DNA of 29,626 nt from a virus: IMG/VR virus record IMGVR_UViG_3300010354_000404, positions 1 through 29,626 of that record. One strand, written 5' to 3'. The notes under the pieces were generated by a model that saw nothing but the letters and a program-made list of their open reading frames with translations, did no database searches and was not told where the DNA came from. This document shows positions 14,763 to 20,028 of the stretch, piece by piece; the first letter of the stretch is position 1; every line of letters starts with the position of its first letter. The position numbers and the translations under genes are program-made.

Positions 14763-15119
14763 ATGCTTTCTCGTTTTCTTCTTTCTCTTCTCCTCCTGGC
14801 TCCTACCATCCCTGCCCATGCTGCGTCAAGGCAATGCGGCGAAGCTTCGCACTATGGCGTGGGGGATTCCTATCACGGCCAACGCACTGCCAGTGGCGTC
14901 AGGTTTGATGCCTATGGCTCATCTGCTGCCCATCCATCGCTTCCATTTGGCACGCGCCTGCTCGTTACAAACCGTGACAATGGAAAGCAAACAGTTGTAA
15001 CCATTAATGATCGCGGCCCATACTATGGCAGCCGCATTCTCGATCTTTCCTACGGGAGCTTCTCAAGACTTGCTTCACCAGGGCAGGGGACTGCTCGCAT
15101 TTGCTTCTCTCGCATTTGA
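14763..15119 (+). CDS. Secreted RlpA-like double-psi beta-barrel protein
   Basis: 118 residues. A signal peptide (MLSRFLLSLLLLAPTIPAHA) is followed by the RlpA/expansin-like DPBB pattern: GEASHYGVGDSYHGQRTASG, LPFGTRLLVTNRDNGK, VTINDRGPYYGSRILDLS. Bacterial RlpA binds or cleaves peptidoglycan strands lacking stem peptides; the catalytic Asp in the NDRGP motif is present. In a phage this could help lysis or modify the wall of the infected cell. It overlaps the next, also secreted, gene by TGATG. Confidence 0.8.
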   Translation: MLSRFLLSLLLLAPTIPAHAASRQCGEASHYGVGDSYHGQRTASGVRFDAYGSSAAHPSLPFGTRLLVTNRDNGKQTVVTINDRGPYYGSRILDLSYGSFSRLASPGQGTARICFSRI

Positions 15120-15304
15120 TGACCATGCTCACTAATCTTGCTTCCTTCACGCTTGTCACCACTGCCTTTGGGCTTGGTGCTTTCGCCATTGTTGCTGCCC
15201 CTCAAGCAATGCCCAATCAAGAAGGCTTGACAAAATGTCTTCAGCTCCATCCAGAACGCTATTGCCGCATTGCCAATGGCTTTCCCGTATCGCATAAGCC
15301 GTGA
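15119..15304 (+). CDS. Small exported or membrane-anchored two-Cys protein
   Basis: 61 residues. A hydrophobic N-terminus (MTMLTNLASFTLVTTAFGLGAFAIVAA) that could be a signal peptide or anchor is followed by a short domain with KCLQLHPERYCRIANGFP, whose two Cys could form a disulfide outside the cytoplasm. TGATG coupling with the RlpA-like gene suggests they act at the same place. No named family. Confidence 0.6.
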   Translation: MTMLTNLASFTLVTTAFGLGAFAIVAAPQAMPNQEGLTKCLQLHPERYCRIANGFPVSHKP

Positions 15305-15330
15305 TAGGCTTTGTAACGGAATGTTCTGCA

Positions 15331-15399
15331 GGCCCCTTGACAGGGGCTTTTTTATTGTCTATTGTCTCGCTGGGTGGAACCACGGCCCCTTCGGGGGCC
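15331..15399 (+). promoter_or_regulatory. Terminator-promoter-5' hairpin unit
   Basis: Three elements in 69 bp: a terminator (GCCCC/GGGGC then TTTTTT, 15331-15354), two overlapping-phase TATTGTCT boxes (15353 and 15360), and a stable hairpin GGCCCC-TTCG-GGGGCC (15384-15399) in what would be the 5' leader of the next gene. The C(UUCG)G loop is among the most stable RNA tetraloops. Confidence 0.55.
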
Positions 15400-15421
15400 T
15401 TTCACCAATCCTTTACCAGCG

Positions 15422-15676
15422 ATGGTGCCTCCAATGACTCAAACCCCATTTCTGACGCGCTCTCAACGTGCAATTGCCCGCATGGTGAAAGATGCATCAG
15501 GCTATTCCTTGTCTTGCTACTCTGCCGATGATCGTGCTGCTGCTCGCACTAAGCTTCTGGCCATGGTTTCTAAAGCGCCTGATCACGCCCCTGCCCATAA
15601 GCCAGCAAAGCGCACCAAGGCTTATTTCCGCACGTTAGCTGACAGTATGGAAGATAATATCTGGCGGTATTTGTGA
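15422..15676 (+). CDS. Hypothetical protein
   Basis: 84 residues from MVPPMTQTPFLTRSQ; ATG four codons later is an alternative start. Basic and helical (RSQRAIARMVKDASG, ADDRAAARTKLLAMV, KRTKAYFRTLADSMEDNIW). It begins 22 nt after the TTCG-loop hairpin and overlaps the HicA-like gene by TGATG. No family recognised. Confidence 0.55.
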   Translation: MVPPMTQTPFLTRSQRAIARMVKDASGYSLSCYSADDRAAARTKLLAMVSKAPDHAPAHKPAKRTKAYFRTLADSMEDNIWRYL

Positions 15677-15867
15677 TGGCATTAAATGACAATAGACGCG
15701 CATTGTTTGAGCTCATTAAAAAACATGATTTTGTTCTTCATAGAAAGAGCAAACATTATATTTTTAAGCATTCTTCTGGCAAGACTTTAGTTTGTAGCAC
15801 GAGCTGTACTGATTGGCGAGTGTTGAAGAATGTAGAGCGAGACATTAAGCGTCTATTGTCTTCATGA
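15676..15867 (+). CDS. HicA-like small RNA-binding protein
   Basis: 63 residues. The pattern LFELIKKHDFVLHRKSKHYIFKH followed by GKTLVCSTS and LKNVERDIKRLL matches the double-stranded-RNA-binding-like fold of HicA mRNA interferases; H27 occupies the position of the catalytic His. Classical HicA proteins are toxins paired with HicB. The partner genes here (15422, 15864) do not look like HicB, so it may be an orphan, an antitoxin-free variant or a phage regulatory protein. Fold assignment is by motif only. Confidence 0.55.
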   Translation: MALNDNRRALFELIKKHDFVLHRKSKHYIFKHSSGKTLVCSTSCTDWRVLKNVERDIKRLLSS

Positions 15868-16067
15868 AATTCTCCGTTGGTCTCATAGTTGATCTTTACG
15901 ACTCTGGTTTTAAACAATGGAGAGGAGAATATATCGTGACAAAAGTATATCCTGAAACTTGCCTCTATAAAATAAAGAACACCAAGACAAATAGCCAGCA
16001 GACGGTTAAGGAGAAAGCTCTCCGCATGGGAAGGCTTGGCCCTTTCCGCATTGAGAGTCTCCATTAA
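15864..16067 (+). CDS. Hypothetical small beta-barrel-like protein
   Basis: 67 residues, MKFSVGLIVDLYDSGFKQWRG... The succession of short strands (EYIVTKVYPETCLYKIKN) looks like an SH3/Tudor-type barrel. ATGA overlap with the HicA-like gene suggests co-expression. No family recognised; not similar to HicB. Confidence 0.55.
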   Translation: MKFSVGLIVDLYDSGFKQWRGEYIVTKVYPETCLYKIKNTKTNSQQTVKEKALRMGRLGPFRIESLH

Positions 16068-16118
16068 TTGTTACGAAATATGACAGGCCCCGCTTAAGGG
16101 GCCTTTTTGCTGTATTGT
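16067..16118 (+). promoter_or_regulatory. TTGTTACGAAATAT element, terminator and TATTGT box
   Basis: ATTGTTACGAAATAT (16067-16081) is followed by a terminator (GGCCCC/GGGGCC plus TTTTT, 16086-16108) and TATTGT (16113-16118). The 15-mer recurs exactly at 19381, also upstream of a TATTGT box. The spacing from TTACGA to TATTGT is 42 bp here. Likely an activator site plus -10 box for the genes starting at 16151. Confidence 0.55.
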
Positions 16119-16150
16119 TCTGGAGTCGTCGGGCAGAGATGCCTCCTCTC

Positions 16151-16429
16151 ATGGACAAAACCGCTCTCATTAAGCAGTTCATCTTTAACGCTGGCTCCAG
16201 CATCGTCAGCGTTCAGTTCATCAAAGCTGATGGTTCCGTTCGTAGCCTTCAGTTCAATCCCCGTGATAGCAAGGAAATCAAAGGTACGGGCACTGCCATC
16301 AAGAAGCCCAGCATCGTCCGTTGCCGTGACTTTCGCATTGCCCGCACTGCAGGCGAAGGTGCCTGGCGTTCCTTTGATTGCGAGCGCGTGATTAGCGTTA
16401 AAGCCAACGGCCAAGCTCTTTCTTTCTGA
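16151..16429 (+). CDS. Hypothetical protein
   Basis: 92 residues from MDKTALIKQFIFNAGSSI. The sequence VSVQFIKADGSVRSLQFNPRDSKEIKGTG looks like a small beta-domain that several phages carry (pattern F-x-K-x-DGS-x-R-x-x-x-FNPRD). The start ATG lies in a CCTCTCATG context like many starts in this window; earlier in-frame TTG and ATG codons are less likely. Confidence 0.6.
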   Translation: MDKTALIKQFIFNAGSSIVSVQFIKADGSVRSLQFNPRDSKEIKGTGTAIKKPSIVRCRDFRIARTAGEGAWRSFDCERVISVKANGQALSF

Positions 16430-16432
16430 ACC

Positions 16433-16654
16433 ATGAAACACTATCCCTCCTACGAAGCTCGTTTAGAAGCTGATCGCCAAGCTCAACACAGTGGCTATGG
16501 CATTCAGCAATATATGCTGGCTGATGGTTCCCGCAAGTGGGAAGCTTACGGCTGGGAACGCATCACTGAACTGCAGATCCAGACCACTTCCTATGGCATC
16601 TTTGACCATAAGTGGCAAGCTGAACGCTATTTCAATAACATTCTCCACAGTTGA
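16433..16654 (+). CDS. Hypothetical protein
   Basis: 73 residues, MKHYPSYEARLEADRQAQHSG..., rich in aromatic residues and Gln; beta strands in QYMLADGSRKWEAYGWER. It starts 3 nt after the previous stop. No family recognised. Confidence 0.55.
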   Translation: MKHYPSYEARLEADRQAQHSGYGIQQYMLADGSRKWEAYGWERITELQIQTTSYGIFDHKWQAERYFNNILHS

Positions 16655-16656
16655 TC

Positions 16657-16914
16657 ATGGCTACCATCCCTACTCTCCATCTCAACGGCACTGGCAAAAC
16701 CGCACTCCGTGATGAATATGCTGCTGCTTACGATGCGCTCACCAAAGCCCTAGAAACTTTCGCTTCCACCACTTGCAACGGTAGGGATTTTTATCCACAA
16801 GGCCCTGATGCCTACTATCAAGCTCGTGATGAACGCTCTGAAGCTTTTAGCCACCTAGAAGCAGCGAGGAAATACGTTGGTGAAATATTGATGGGAATTT
16901 GCGATCAAATGTAA
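16657..16914 (+). CDS. Hypothetical protein
   Basis: 85 residues from MATIPTLHLNGTGKTALRDEY. The N-terminal LHLNGTGK looks Walker-like at first sight but lacks the preceding GxxxxGK spacing. The rest is helical (YDALTKALETF, RSEAFSHLEAARKYVGEILM). It is the last gene of the unit starting at 16151 and is followed by an AT-rich gap. Confidence 0.6.
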   Translation: MATIPTLHLNGTGKTALRDEYAAAYDALTKALETFASTTCNGRDFYPQGPDAYYQARDERSEAFSHLEAARKYVGEILMGICDQM

Positions 16915-16940
16915 CAGTTATTAGTAGCCTTGTTGTCAAT

Positions 16941-16958
16941 TATATATATATATATATA
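16941..16958. repeat. (TA)9 dinucleotide tract
   Basis: Eighteen bp of pure TA repeat, the only such tract in the window, in the 157-bp AT-rich gap before 17072. It may ease DNA melting for the downstream gene and would be prone to length variation. Confidence 0.7.
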
Positions 16959-17071
16959 TGATTGTTCTGCTTAAAAAAATAATTTATACAAATTTTTGTA
17001 CTGTTAATTGCTTTGAGCAACTTGCGCTCATCATACAAGCCATTTCTTCTTTTTTTTTCTTAACTAAAACT

Positions 17072-17371
17072 ATGCTTACCATTGCTACTTTCCAGGACAA
17101 CGGCCCCTATTTTCCATGCACGAAAGGCCTCTACCAAGCGGCCCGCTTAAGAGATCTTCTCTTCCACGTGAGGCTTGCCATGGAGGATCGGGAAGATACT
17201 ATTGCCATCTTTGACCAAGAGGGCTCTTGTAAAGGCATCTGGCGCATGATGCTTGAAGGCCACACGGACAGCGCTGGTGATGCCATCATTGATCATGAAG
17301 GTTACGAACTGATGCGTCCTGATACTAAGGAGCAATGGCTTTTTAAGCGTCTTGTGCAGGAACTGCAATGA
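17072..17371 (+). CDS. Hypothetical protein
   Basis: 99 residues from MLTIATFQDNGPYFPCTKG. Alpha-beta pattern with RDLLFHVRLAMEDREDTIAIFDQEGSCKGIW. The ATG after the T-rich run (17050-17061) was chosen; the frame is open 38 codons further upstream, but that part is AT-rich and lacks protein character. ATGA overlap with the next gene. Confidence 0.55.
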   Translation: MLTIATFQDNGPYFPCTKGLYQAARLRDLLFHVRLAMEDREDTIAIFDQEGSCKGIWRMMLEGHTDSAGDAIIDHEGYELMRPDTKEQWLFKRLVQELQ

Positions 17372-17526
17372 TTCTCATTGATTATTTTTCTGAAGATTGC
17401 TGCAAAGGCACTGAACTCATTGAAGGCTGGTATTTCTATGCTGATGATGATGAAAGCTTTGTAGGAGGACCGTTTACCAGCGAAGAAGCCGCCCTAAAGG
17501 CGGCTTTTGATGGTCATGGTTGGTGA
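17368..17526 (+). CDS. Small acidic protein
   Basis: 52 residues, MILIDYFSEDCCKGTELIEGWYFYADDDE... The ending EEAALKAAF is typical of a small phage protein with GPFTSEEAA. The first codons ATGATTCTCATT are identical to the core of the repeats at 17678-17831. Its last codons contain a terminator hairpin (17488-17508). Confidence 0.55.
   Translation: MILIDYFSEDCCKGTELIEGWYFYADDDESFVGGPFTSEEAALKAAFDGHGW
17488..17508 (+). terminator. Intrinsic terminator inside coding sequence
   Basis: GCCGCC, CTAAA, GGCGGC, TTTT, located 18 nt before the stop of the 52-residue gene. Third example in this window of a terminator built into the last codons of a gene. Confidence 0.7.
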
Positions 17527-17538
17527 AAACAAACTGAA

Positions 17539-17596
17539 ACGCGGTAAAGGGACTAAGCAAAAGACGGTATGGGGACTAAGCAGAACGCGGTATAGT
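17539..17596 (+). repeat. Direct repeats ending in a TATAGT box
   Basis: GGGACTAAGCA occurs at 17549 and 17572 (23-bp period), alternating with ACGCGGTA at 17539 and 17585 and a shorter ACGGTA at 17565. The last copy runs into TATAGT (17591-17596). The layout fits tandem activator sites in front of a -10 box, or iterons. No gene follows for about 390 bp. Confidence 0.6.
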
Positions 17597-17634
17597 AAAC
17601 CCCCCCTAAAAGGGCGGTTTTCGGCCCGCCGCCA

Positions 17635-17792
17635 GTACACTTGTACCACTCACTAGTACGTTTGCACTACTGCCGCAAATGATTCTCATTCTCAATAGGC
17701 GCTAGTACGTTTGTACTACTATGCGGCTATGCGCATACACGCATACACGCCTATTGCGACTGATTCTCATTCTCAATAGTATGTTTGTACTA
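17635..17792. repeat. GTAC dyads, left cluster (four copies)
   Basis: GTACA-CT-TGTAC at 17635-17646, then three dyads of form TAGTAC-GTTT-GTACTA at 17654-17669 (one mismatch), 17703-17718 (perfect) and 17777-17792 (one mismatch). Constant 4-bp spacer GTTT suggests a dimeric DNA-binding protein. Similar dyads reappear at 22085-22124, beyond the other end of the biased island. Confidence 0.7.
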
Positions 17793-17831
17793 GTCTCTCC
17801 CTAGTTGCGAATGATTCTCATTCTCAACTAG
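17678..17831. repeat. Three Fur-box-like repeats
   Basis: TGATTCTCATTCTCAA occurs at 17680, 17761 and 17812. The third copy holds a dyad GAATGA-TTC-TCATTC. Flanking arms are inverted and covary: CTATTG/CAATAG in the second copy, CTAGTTG/CAACTAG in the third. The core resembles the Fur consensus GATAATGATTCTCATTATC in its middle. It could be an operator, an iteron or part of an origin. The stretch 17832-17934 has repeated GCGCATA/CGCATA words and no gene. Confidence 0.65.
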
Positions 17832-17934
17832 CCCCGTCTGGCTCCCATGCTTTTATGCGCCTATACGCATACGCGCATTGTTAAGAGATGTGACAATACG
17901 GCTCCGCGCCTCTGGCCTCCCTCCTCCTTCTCTC

Positions 17935-17961
17935 TATTGTCTCTCCTGACGGGCGACCGTC
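17935..17961 (+). promoter_or_regulatory. TATTGT box plus 5' GCGA hairpin, island unit 1
   Basis: TATTGT (17935-17940), 7 nt, then GACGG-GCGA-CCGTC (17948-17961). The hairpin begins where transcription would start, so the mRNA would have a 5'-terminal stem with a GNRA-type loop. TGTGACAAT lies 44 bp upstream of the -10 box. A run of nine C follows. The ATG of the first island gene is 30 nt after the hairpin. Confidence 0.65.
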
Positions 17962-17990
17962 TCCCCCCCCCTCTCTCTGTTCTGGCTCTC

Positions 17991-18365
17991 ATGTTCTCCT
18001 CTTCTCTCAGAGGCCCTGCCTCTCCCTCCTTCCCTCCTCTCTCTGACGCGCTCGAGGCGCTCTCCTCTCTCCCATGGGAGGCGATCGCCTCTCAGGCTCT
18101 CGAGGCACTTCTCTTCTCCCTGGCTCTCTGCCATGCTCTCGCCGCTCGCCTCTGGCAGGCTCGAGGCCGTCTCGCTCCTCTACTTCGCTCTGTAGCCTCC
18201 TCGCTCGAGCGCTTCGCCTCCGCTCTGCCCGAGCCTCTCTCCTCCTCCTCTCCTCGCGCTCTGCTGATCGAGGCTCTGACAGAGGCAGGAGAGAATGCTC
18301 CCGCTCTGGCGAAGGCCTCCCGCTCCGCTCTCCTTCGTCGCGCCTCTCGCCTCGGCCTCCTCTGA
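17991..18365 (+). CDS. Island protein 1, low-complexity helical
   Basis: 124 residues from MFSSSLRGPASPSFPPLSDALEAL. Made mostly of Leu, Ala, Ser, Arg and Pro, with predicted helices (LFSLALCHALAARLWQARGRLAPLL). The ATG follows TGGCTCTC and lies after the hairpin promoter, so the longer frame opening at 17847 is rejected. The coding strand is very A-poor (4 A in 60 nt at 18181-18240). The HIP1 palindrome GCGATCGC lies inside. No family recognised; reality rests on start context, promoter and operon fit. Confidence 0.55.
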   Translation: MFSSSLRGPASPSFPPLSDALEALSSLPWEAIASQALEALLFSLALCHALAARLWQARGRLAPLLRSVASSLERFASALPEPLSSSSPRALLIEALTEAGENAPALAKASRSALLRRASRLGLL

Positions 18366-18379
18366 GGCTATGCTCTCCC

Positions 18380-18397
18380 GGAGGCCGCGAGGCCTCC
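18380..18397 (+). promoter_or_regulatory. Intergenic hairpin with GCGA loop
   Basis: GGAGGCC-GCGA-GGCCTCC, a perfect 7-bp stem between island genes 1 and 2. Without a T-tract it is not a classical terminator; RNA processing, mRNA stability or translational control are possible. Confidence 0.65.
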
Positions 18398-18424
18398 CCC
18401 TCCCCTCTCTGTTCTCTGGCTCTC

Positions 18425-18658
18425 ATGCTCCGCTCTGCTCTCGCCGTTCTGGCTCTGTTCGCTCCTGCCTCGGCGCTCGCCTCTCCTCTGATCGTGGCTC
18501 CTCACGAGCCAATGGTTCGCCTCGAGGCTCTCCCTCATCTCGGCGCCTCTCGCTTCTCAACTGTTCAGCATTGCATCTCCGTGGCAGATGCTGAGCTCTC
18601 TCTCATCACCGATAGCGAGCTCGAGACGGTCGAGGCCTGCCTCCTTGAGCACACCTAA
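18425..18658 (+). CDS. Island protein 2, secreted
   Basis: 77 residues. MLRSALAVLALFAPASALA is a good signal peptide with an A-x-A-type cleavage site, followed by a small exported domain (SPLIVAPHEPMVRLEALPHLG and later FSTVQHCISVADAELSLITD), which has less biased composition than its neighbours. The start is in the shared GGCTCTCATG context. Probably exported to membrane or periplasm; function unknown. Confidence 0.6.
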   Translation: MLRSALAVLALFAPASALASPLIVAPHEPMVRLEALPHLGASRFSTVQHCISVADAELSLITDSELETVEACLLEHT

Positions 18659-18704
18659 GGCGCTCGCCTCCTCCCCTCCTTTCTGTTCTCTCGCTCTCCT
18701 TCCC

Positions 18705-18902
18705 ATGGCTCCTACTCACGAGATCAGCGCCTCTGATCTCTCCTGGCCTCGGTTCTCCTTCTCCTCTCGCCGCGAGGCCGCTATGTTCGCTCGCGAGCTC
18801 GAGGAGGAGCTCTCCTCCCCTTCTCTCTCTCCTGAGGCTCGAGCTGAGACAGAGGAGGCGCTCGAAGAGCTCCTCTCCCTCCTGTTCTCTCCCGTTTCCT
18901 GA
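18705..18902 (+). CDS. Island protein 3, acidic helical
   Basis: 65 residues from MAPTHEISASDLSWPRFSFSSRREAAMF. After a short N-terminal part it is an acidic amphipathic helix set (ARELEEELSS, ARAETEEALEELLSLLF). A small AGGCG/CGCCT hairpin overlaps the upstream stop (18658-18669). No family recognised. Confidence 0.5.
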   Translation: MAPTHEISASDLSWPRFSFSSRREAAMFARELEEELSSPSLSPEARAETEEALEELLSLLFSPVS

Positions 18903-18911
18903 GGCTCTGCC

Positions 18912-19196
18912 ATGCTCTCCCCTTCTGAGCTCGCCTCGCTCTGTTCTGCCGTAGAGAGCGAAGGCCGCGCCTTCTCTCCTTCTGAGCTCGAGGCCGCGCT
19001 CGCGCTCCCTCCTCGCTCTGGCCTCTCCCTTCAGGAGAGGCGCCTCGCCACGATCGAGCGCCTCCTCCCTCGCCTCTCAGGAGAGGCAGAGGAGCGCCTC
19101 CTCCGTGAGAGGCGCTCTCTCCTTCGTCTCATCCACGAAGTGCCGCTCTCTGTTGAGCTCCCGCTCTCTGTTCGCTCTGCTGATCTCTCCTCCTAA
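18912..19196 (+). CDS. Island protein 4, extreme amino-acid bias
   Basis: 94 residues, of which 71 are Leu, Ser, Glu, Arg or Ala; none is Lys, Asn, Trp or Tyr. Helical throughout (LSLQERRLATIERLLPRLSGEAEERLLRERRSLLRLI). It starts 9 nt after the preceding stop and is followed 10 nt later by the next ATG, so the spacing is operon-like. It shows the biased island alphabet most clearly. Function unknown. Confidence 0.5.
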   Translation: MLSPSELASLCSAVESEGRAFSPSELEAALALPPRSGLSLQERRLATIERLLPRLSGEAEERLLRERRSLLRLIHEVPLSVELPLSVRSADLSS

Positions 19197-19206
19197 GGCT
19201 CCTCTC

Positions 19207-19377
19207 ATGGCTCTCCCCTCTTATCTCCGCGCTCGTCTCATCGATCGAGCCGAGGAGCTCGGCCTCTCCTCCTCTGGCCTCCCCTTCCTCCTTGAGGAGC
19301 TTGCTCGCTGGCTTCCTACTGCCACGATCGAGGCCTTCCTCCTTGATCTCGAGGAGCTCTCCTCTGCTGATCTCTGA
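19207..19377 (+). CDS. Island protein 5, helical
   Basis: 56 residues, MALPSYLRARLIDRAEELGLSSSGL... with LLEELARWLPTATIEAFLLDLEEL. Trp, Tyr, Thr and Ile residues give it a more ordinary protein character than its neighbours, as if the biased composition had been laid over a real small helical protein. Start in TCCTCTCATG context; last gene of the first island unit. Confidence 0.55.
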   Translation: MALPSYLRARLIDRAEELGLSSSGLPFLLEELARWLPTATIEAFLLDLEELSSADL

Positions 19378-19380
19378 CGG

Positions 19381-19466
19381 ATTGTTACGAAATATTTTAA
19401 AAGGAGCGGGAGGCTCTGGCCTCCCTCTCTGGCCTCTGTATTGTCTGTTCAGACGGGCGACCGTCT
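19381..19466 (+). promoter_or_regulatory. TTGTTACGAAATAT element, TATTGT box and GCGA hairpin, island unit 2
   Basis: ATTGTTACGAAATAT (19381-19395) repeats the 16067 element exactly. A GGGAGGC-TCTG-GCCTCCC hairpin (19408-19425) follows, then TATTGT (19439-19444), 6 nt, and AGACGG-GCGA-CCGTCT (19451-19466). The TTACGA to TATTGT distance is 54 bp. The ATG is 21 nt after the hairpin. Confidence 0.65.
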
Positions 19467-19487
19467 TACCTTTCGCTTTCTGTTCTC

Positions 19488-19727
19488 ATGCTTCGCTCCG
19501 CTCGCGCTCTCGCTCCTGCGTTCGCTCTGTTCGCGGGCTTTGTAGGTTTCGGCCTCTGCGCCTCCTCTTATGGCTCTCGCATCGTTCTCGCTCCCTCCGC
19601 TCGAGAGGCTGCTCCTTTTGCTGTCCCCTTCGCTCTGTTCGCTTCTGCTGCTGCTGCCTCCTTCGCTCTCGCTGCTACTGCCTCTTGCGACGCTGCAGAG
19701 AAGCTCTCCCGCTCTCGCCTCTCCTGA
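19488..19727 (+). CDS. Island protein 6, membrane protein
   Basis: 79 residues. Two hydrophobic segments, LAPAFALFAGFVGFGLCA (about 8-25) and PFAVPFALFASAAAASFALA (about 43-62). The N-terminus MLRSA is shared with the secreted island protein 2, which suggests related or convergent export signals. It is the first gene after the second hairpin promoter. No family recognised. Confidence 0.55.
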   Translation: MLRSARALAPAFALFAGFVGFGLCASSYGSRIVLAPSAREAAPFAVPFALFASAAAASFALAATASCDAAEKLSRSRLS

Positions 19728-19733
19728 GGCTCT

Positions 19734-19753
19734 GGCCTCCCCCTGGGGAGGCC
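19734..19753 (+). promoter_or_regulatory. Intergenic hairpin
   Basis: GGCCTCCCC-CT-GGGGAGGCC: a nine-base self-complementary arm pair between island genes 6 and 7. No T-tract follows, so it is not a typical terminator. It fits the pattern of GAGGC/GCCTC-armed hairpins in island gaps. Confidence 0.6.
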
Positions 19754-19779
19754 TTCTCTCTGTTCGCCTCGCTCCTCTC

Positions 19780-19992
19780 ATGCTCTCCCCTATCGATCGA
19801 GCCTCTGACGCGGCTCCTCTGCTCTCTCTCCTCGCGCTCTCGCGAGGCCTTCGCCTCGCCTTCGATCGTGGCTCCTACCTACTGATCGAGACGGCCTCCC
19901 CCTCGATCGCTCACGAGAGCCAGAGCCTGCCAGAGCTCGAGGCCTTTCTCCTCTGGCTCCCTCTCGCCTCTGCCCCTCTCCTTCTCTCCTGA
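19780..19992 (+). CDS. Island protein 7
   Basis: 70 residues, MLSPIDRASDAAPLLSLLALSRGLRLAF... The middle has DRGSYLLIETASPSIAHESQSLPELEAFLLWLP, with less biased composition. Start in the TCCTCTCATG context; a GCGA-loop hairpin begins at the stop codon. No family recognised. Confidence 0.5.
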   Translation: MLSPIDRASDAAPLLSLLALSRGLRLAFDRGSYLLIETASPSIAHESQSLPELEAFLLWLPLASAPLLLS

Positions 19993-20006
19993 GGCCGCGA
20001 GGCCTC
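19991..20006 (+). promoter_or_regulatory. Intergenic hairpin with GCGA loop
   Basis: GAGGCC-GCGA-GGCCTC, overlapping the TGA of island gene 7 and ending 22 nt before the GP88-like ATG. Same loop and near-identical stem as the hairpin at 18380. Confidence 0.65.
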
Positions 20007-20028
20007 CTTTCTCCTCTCCTTCTTTCTC

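Noticed and set aside
16657-16740. Walker A-like LHLNGTGKTA in the 16657 gene
   Set aside because: GTGKT is present but without the full GxxxxGK(S/T) loop context, a Walker B motif or the size of an ATPase (85 residues).
17700-17880. CRISPR array suggested by the alternating repeats at 17.6-17.9 kb
   Set aside because: Repeat units are of two kinds, unequally spaced and palindromic, with spacers of 20-50 bp that share words. This fits operator or iteron clusters, not a CRISPR array, and no cas genes are nearby.
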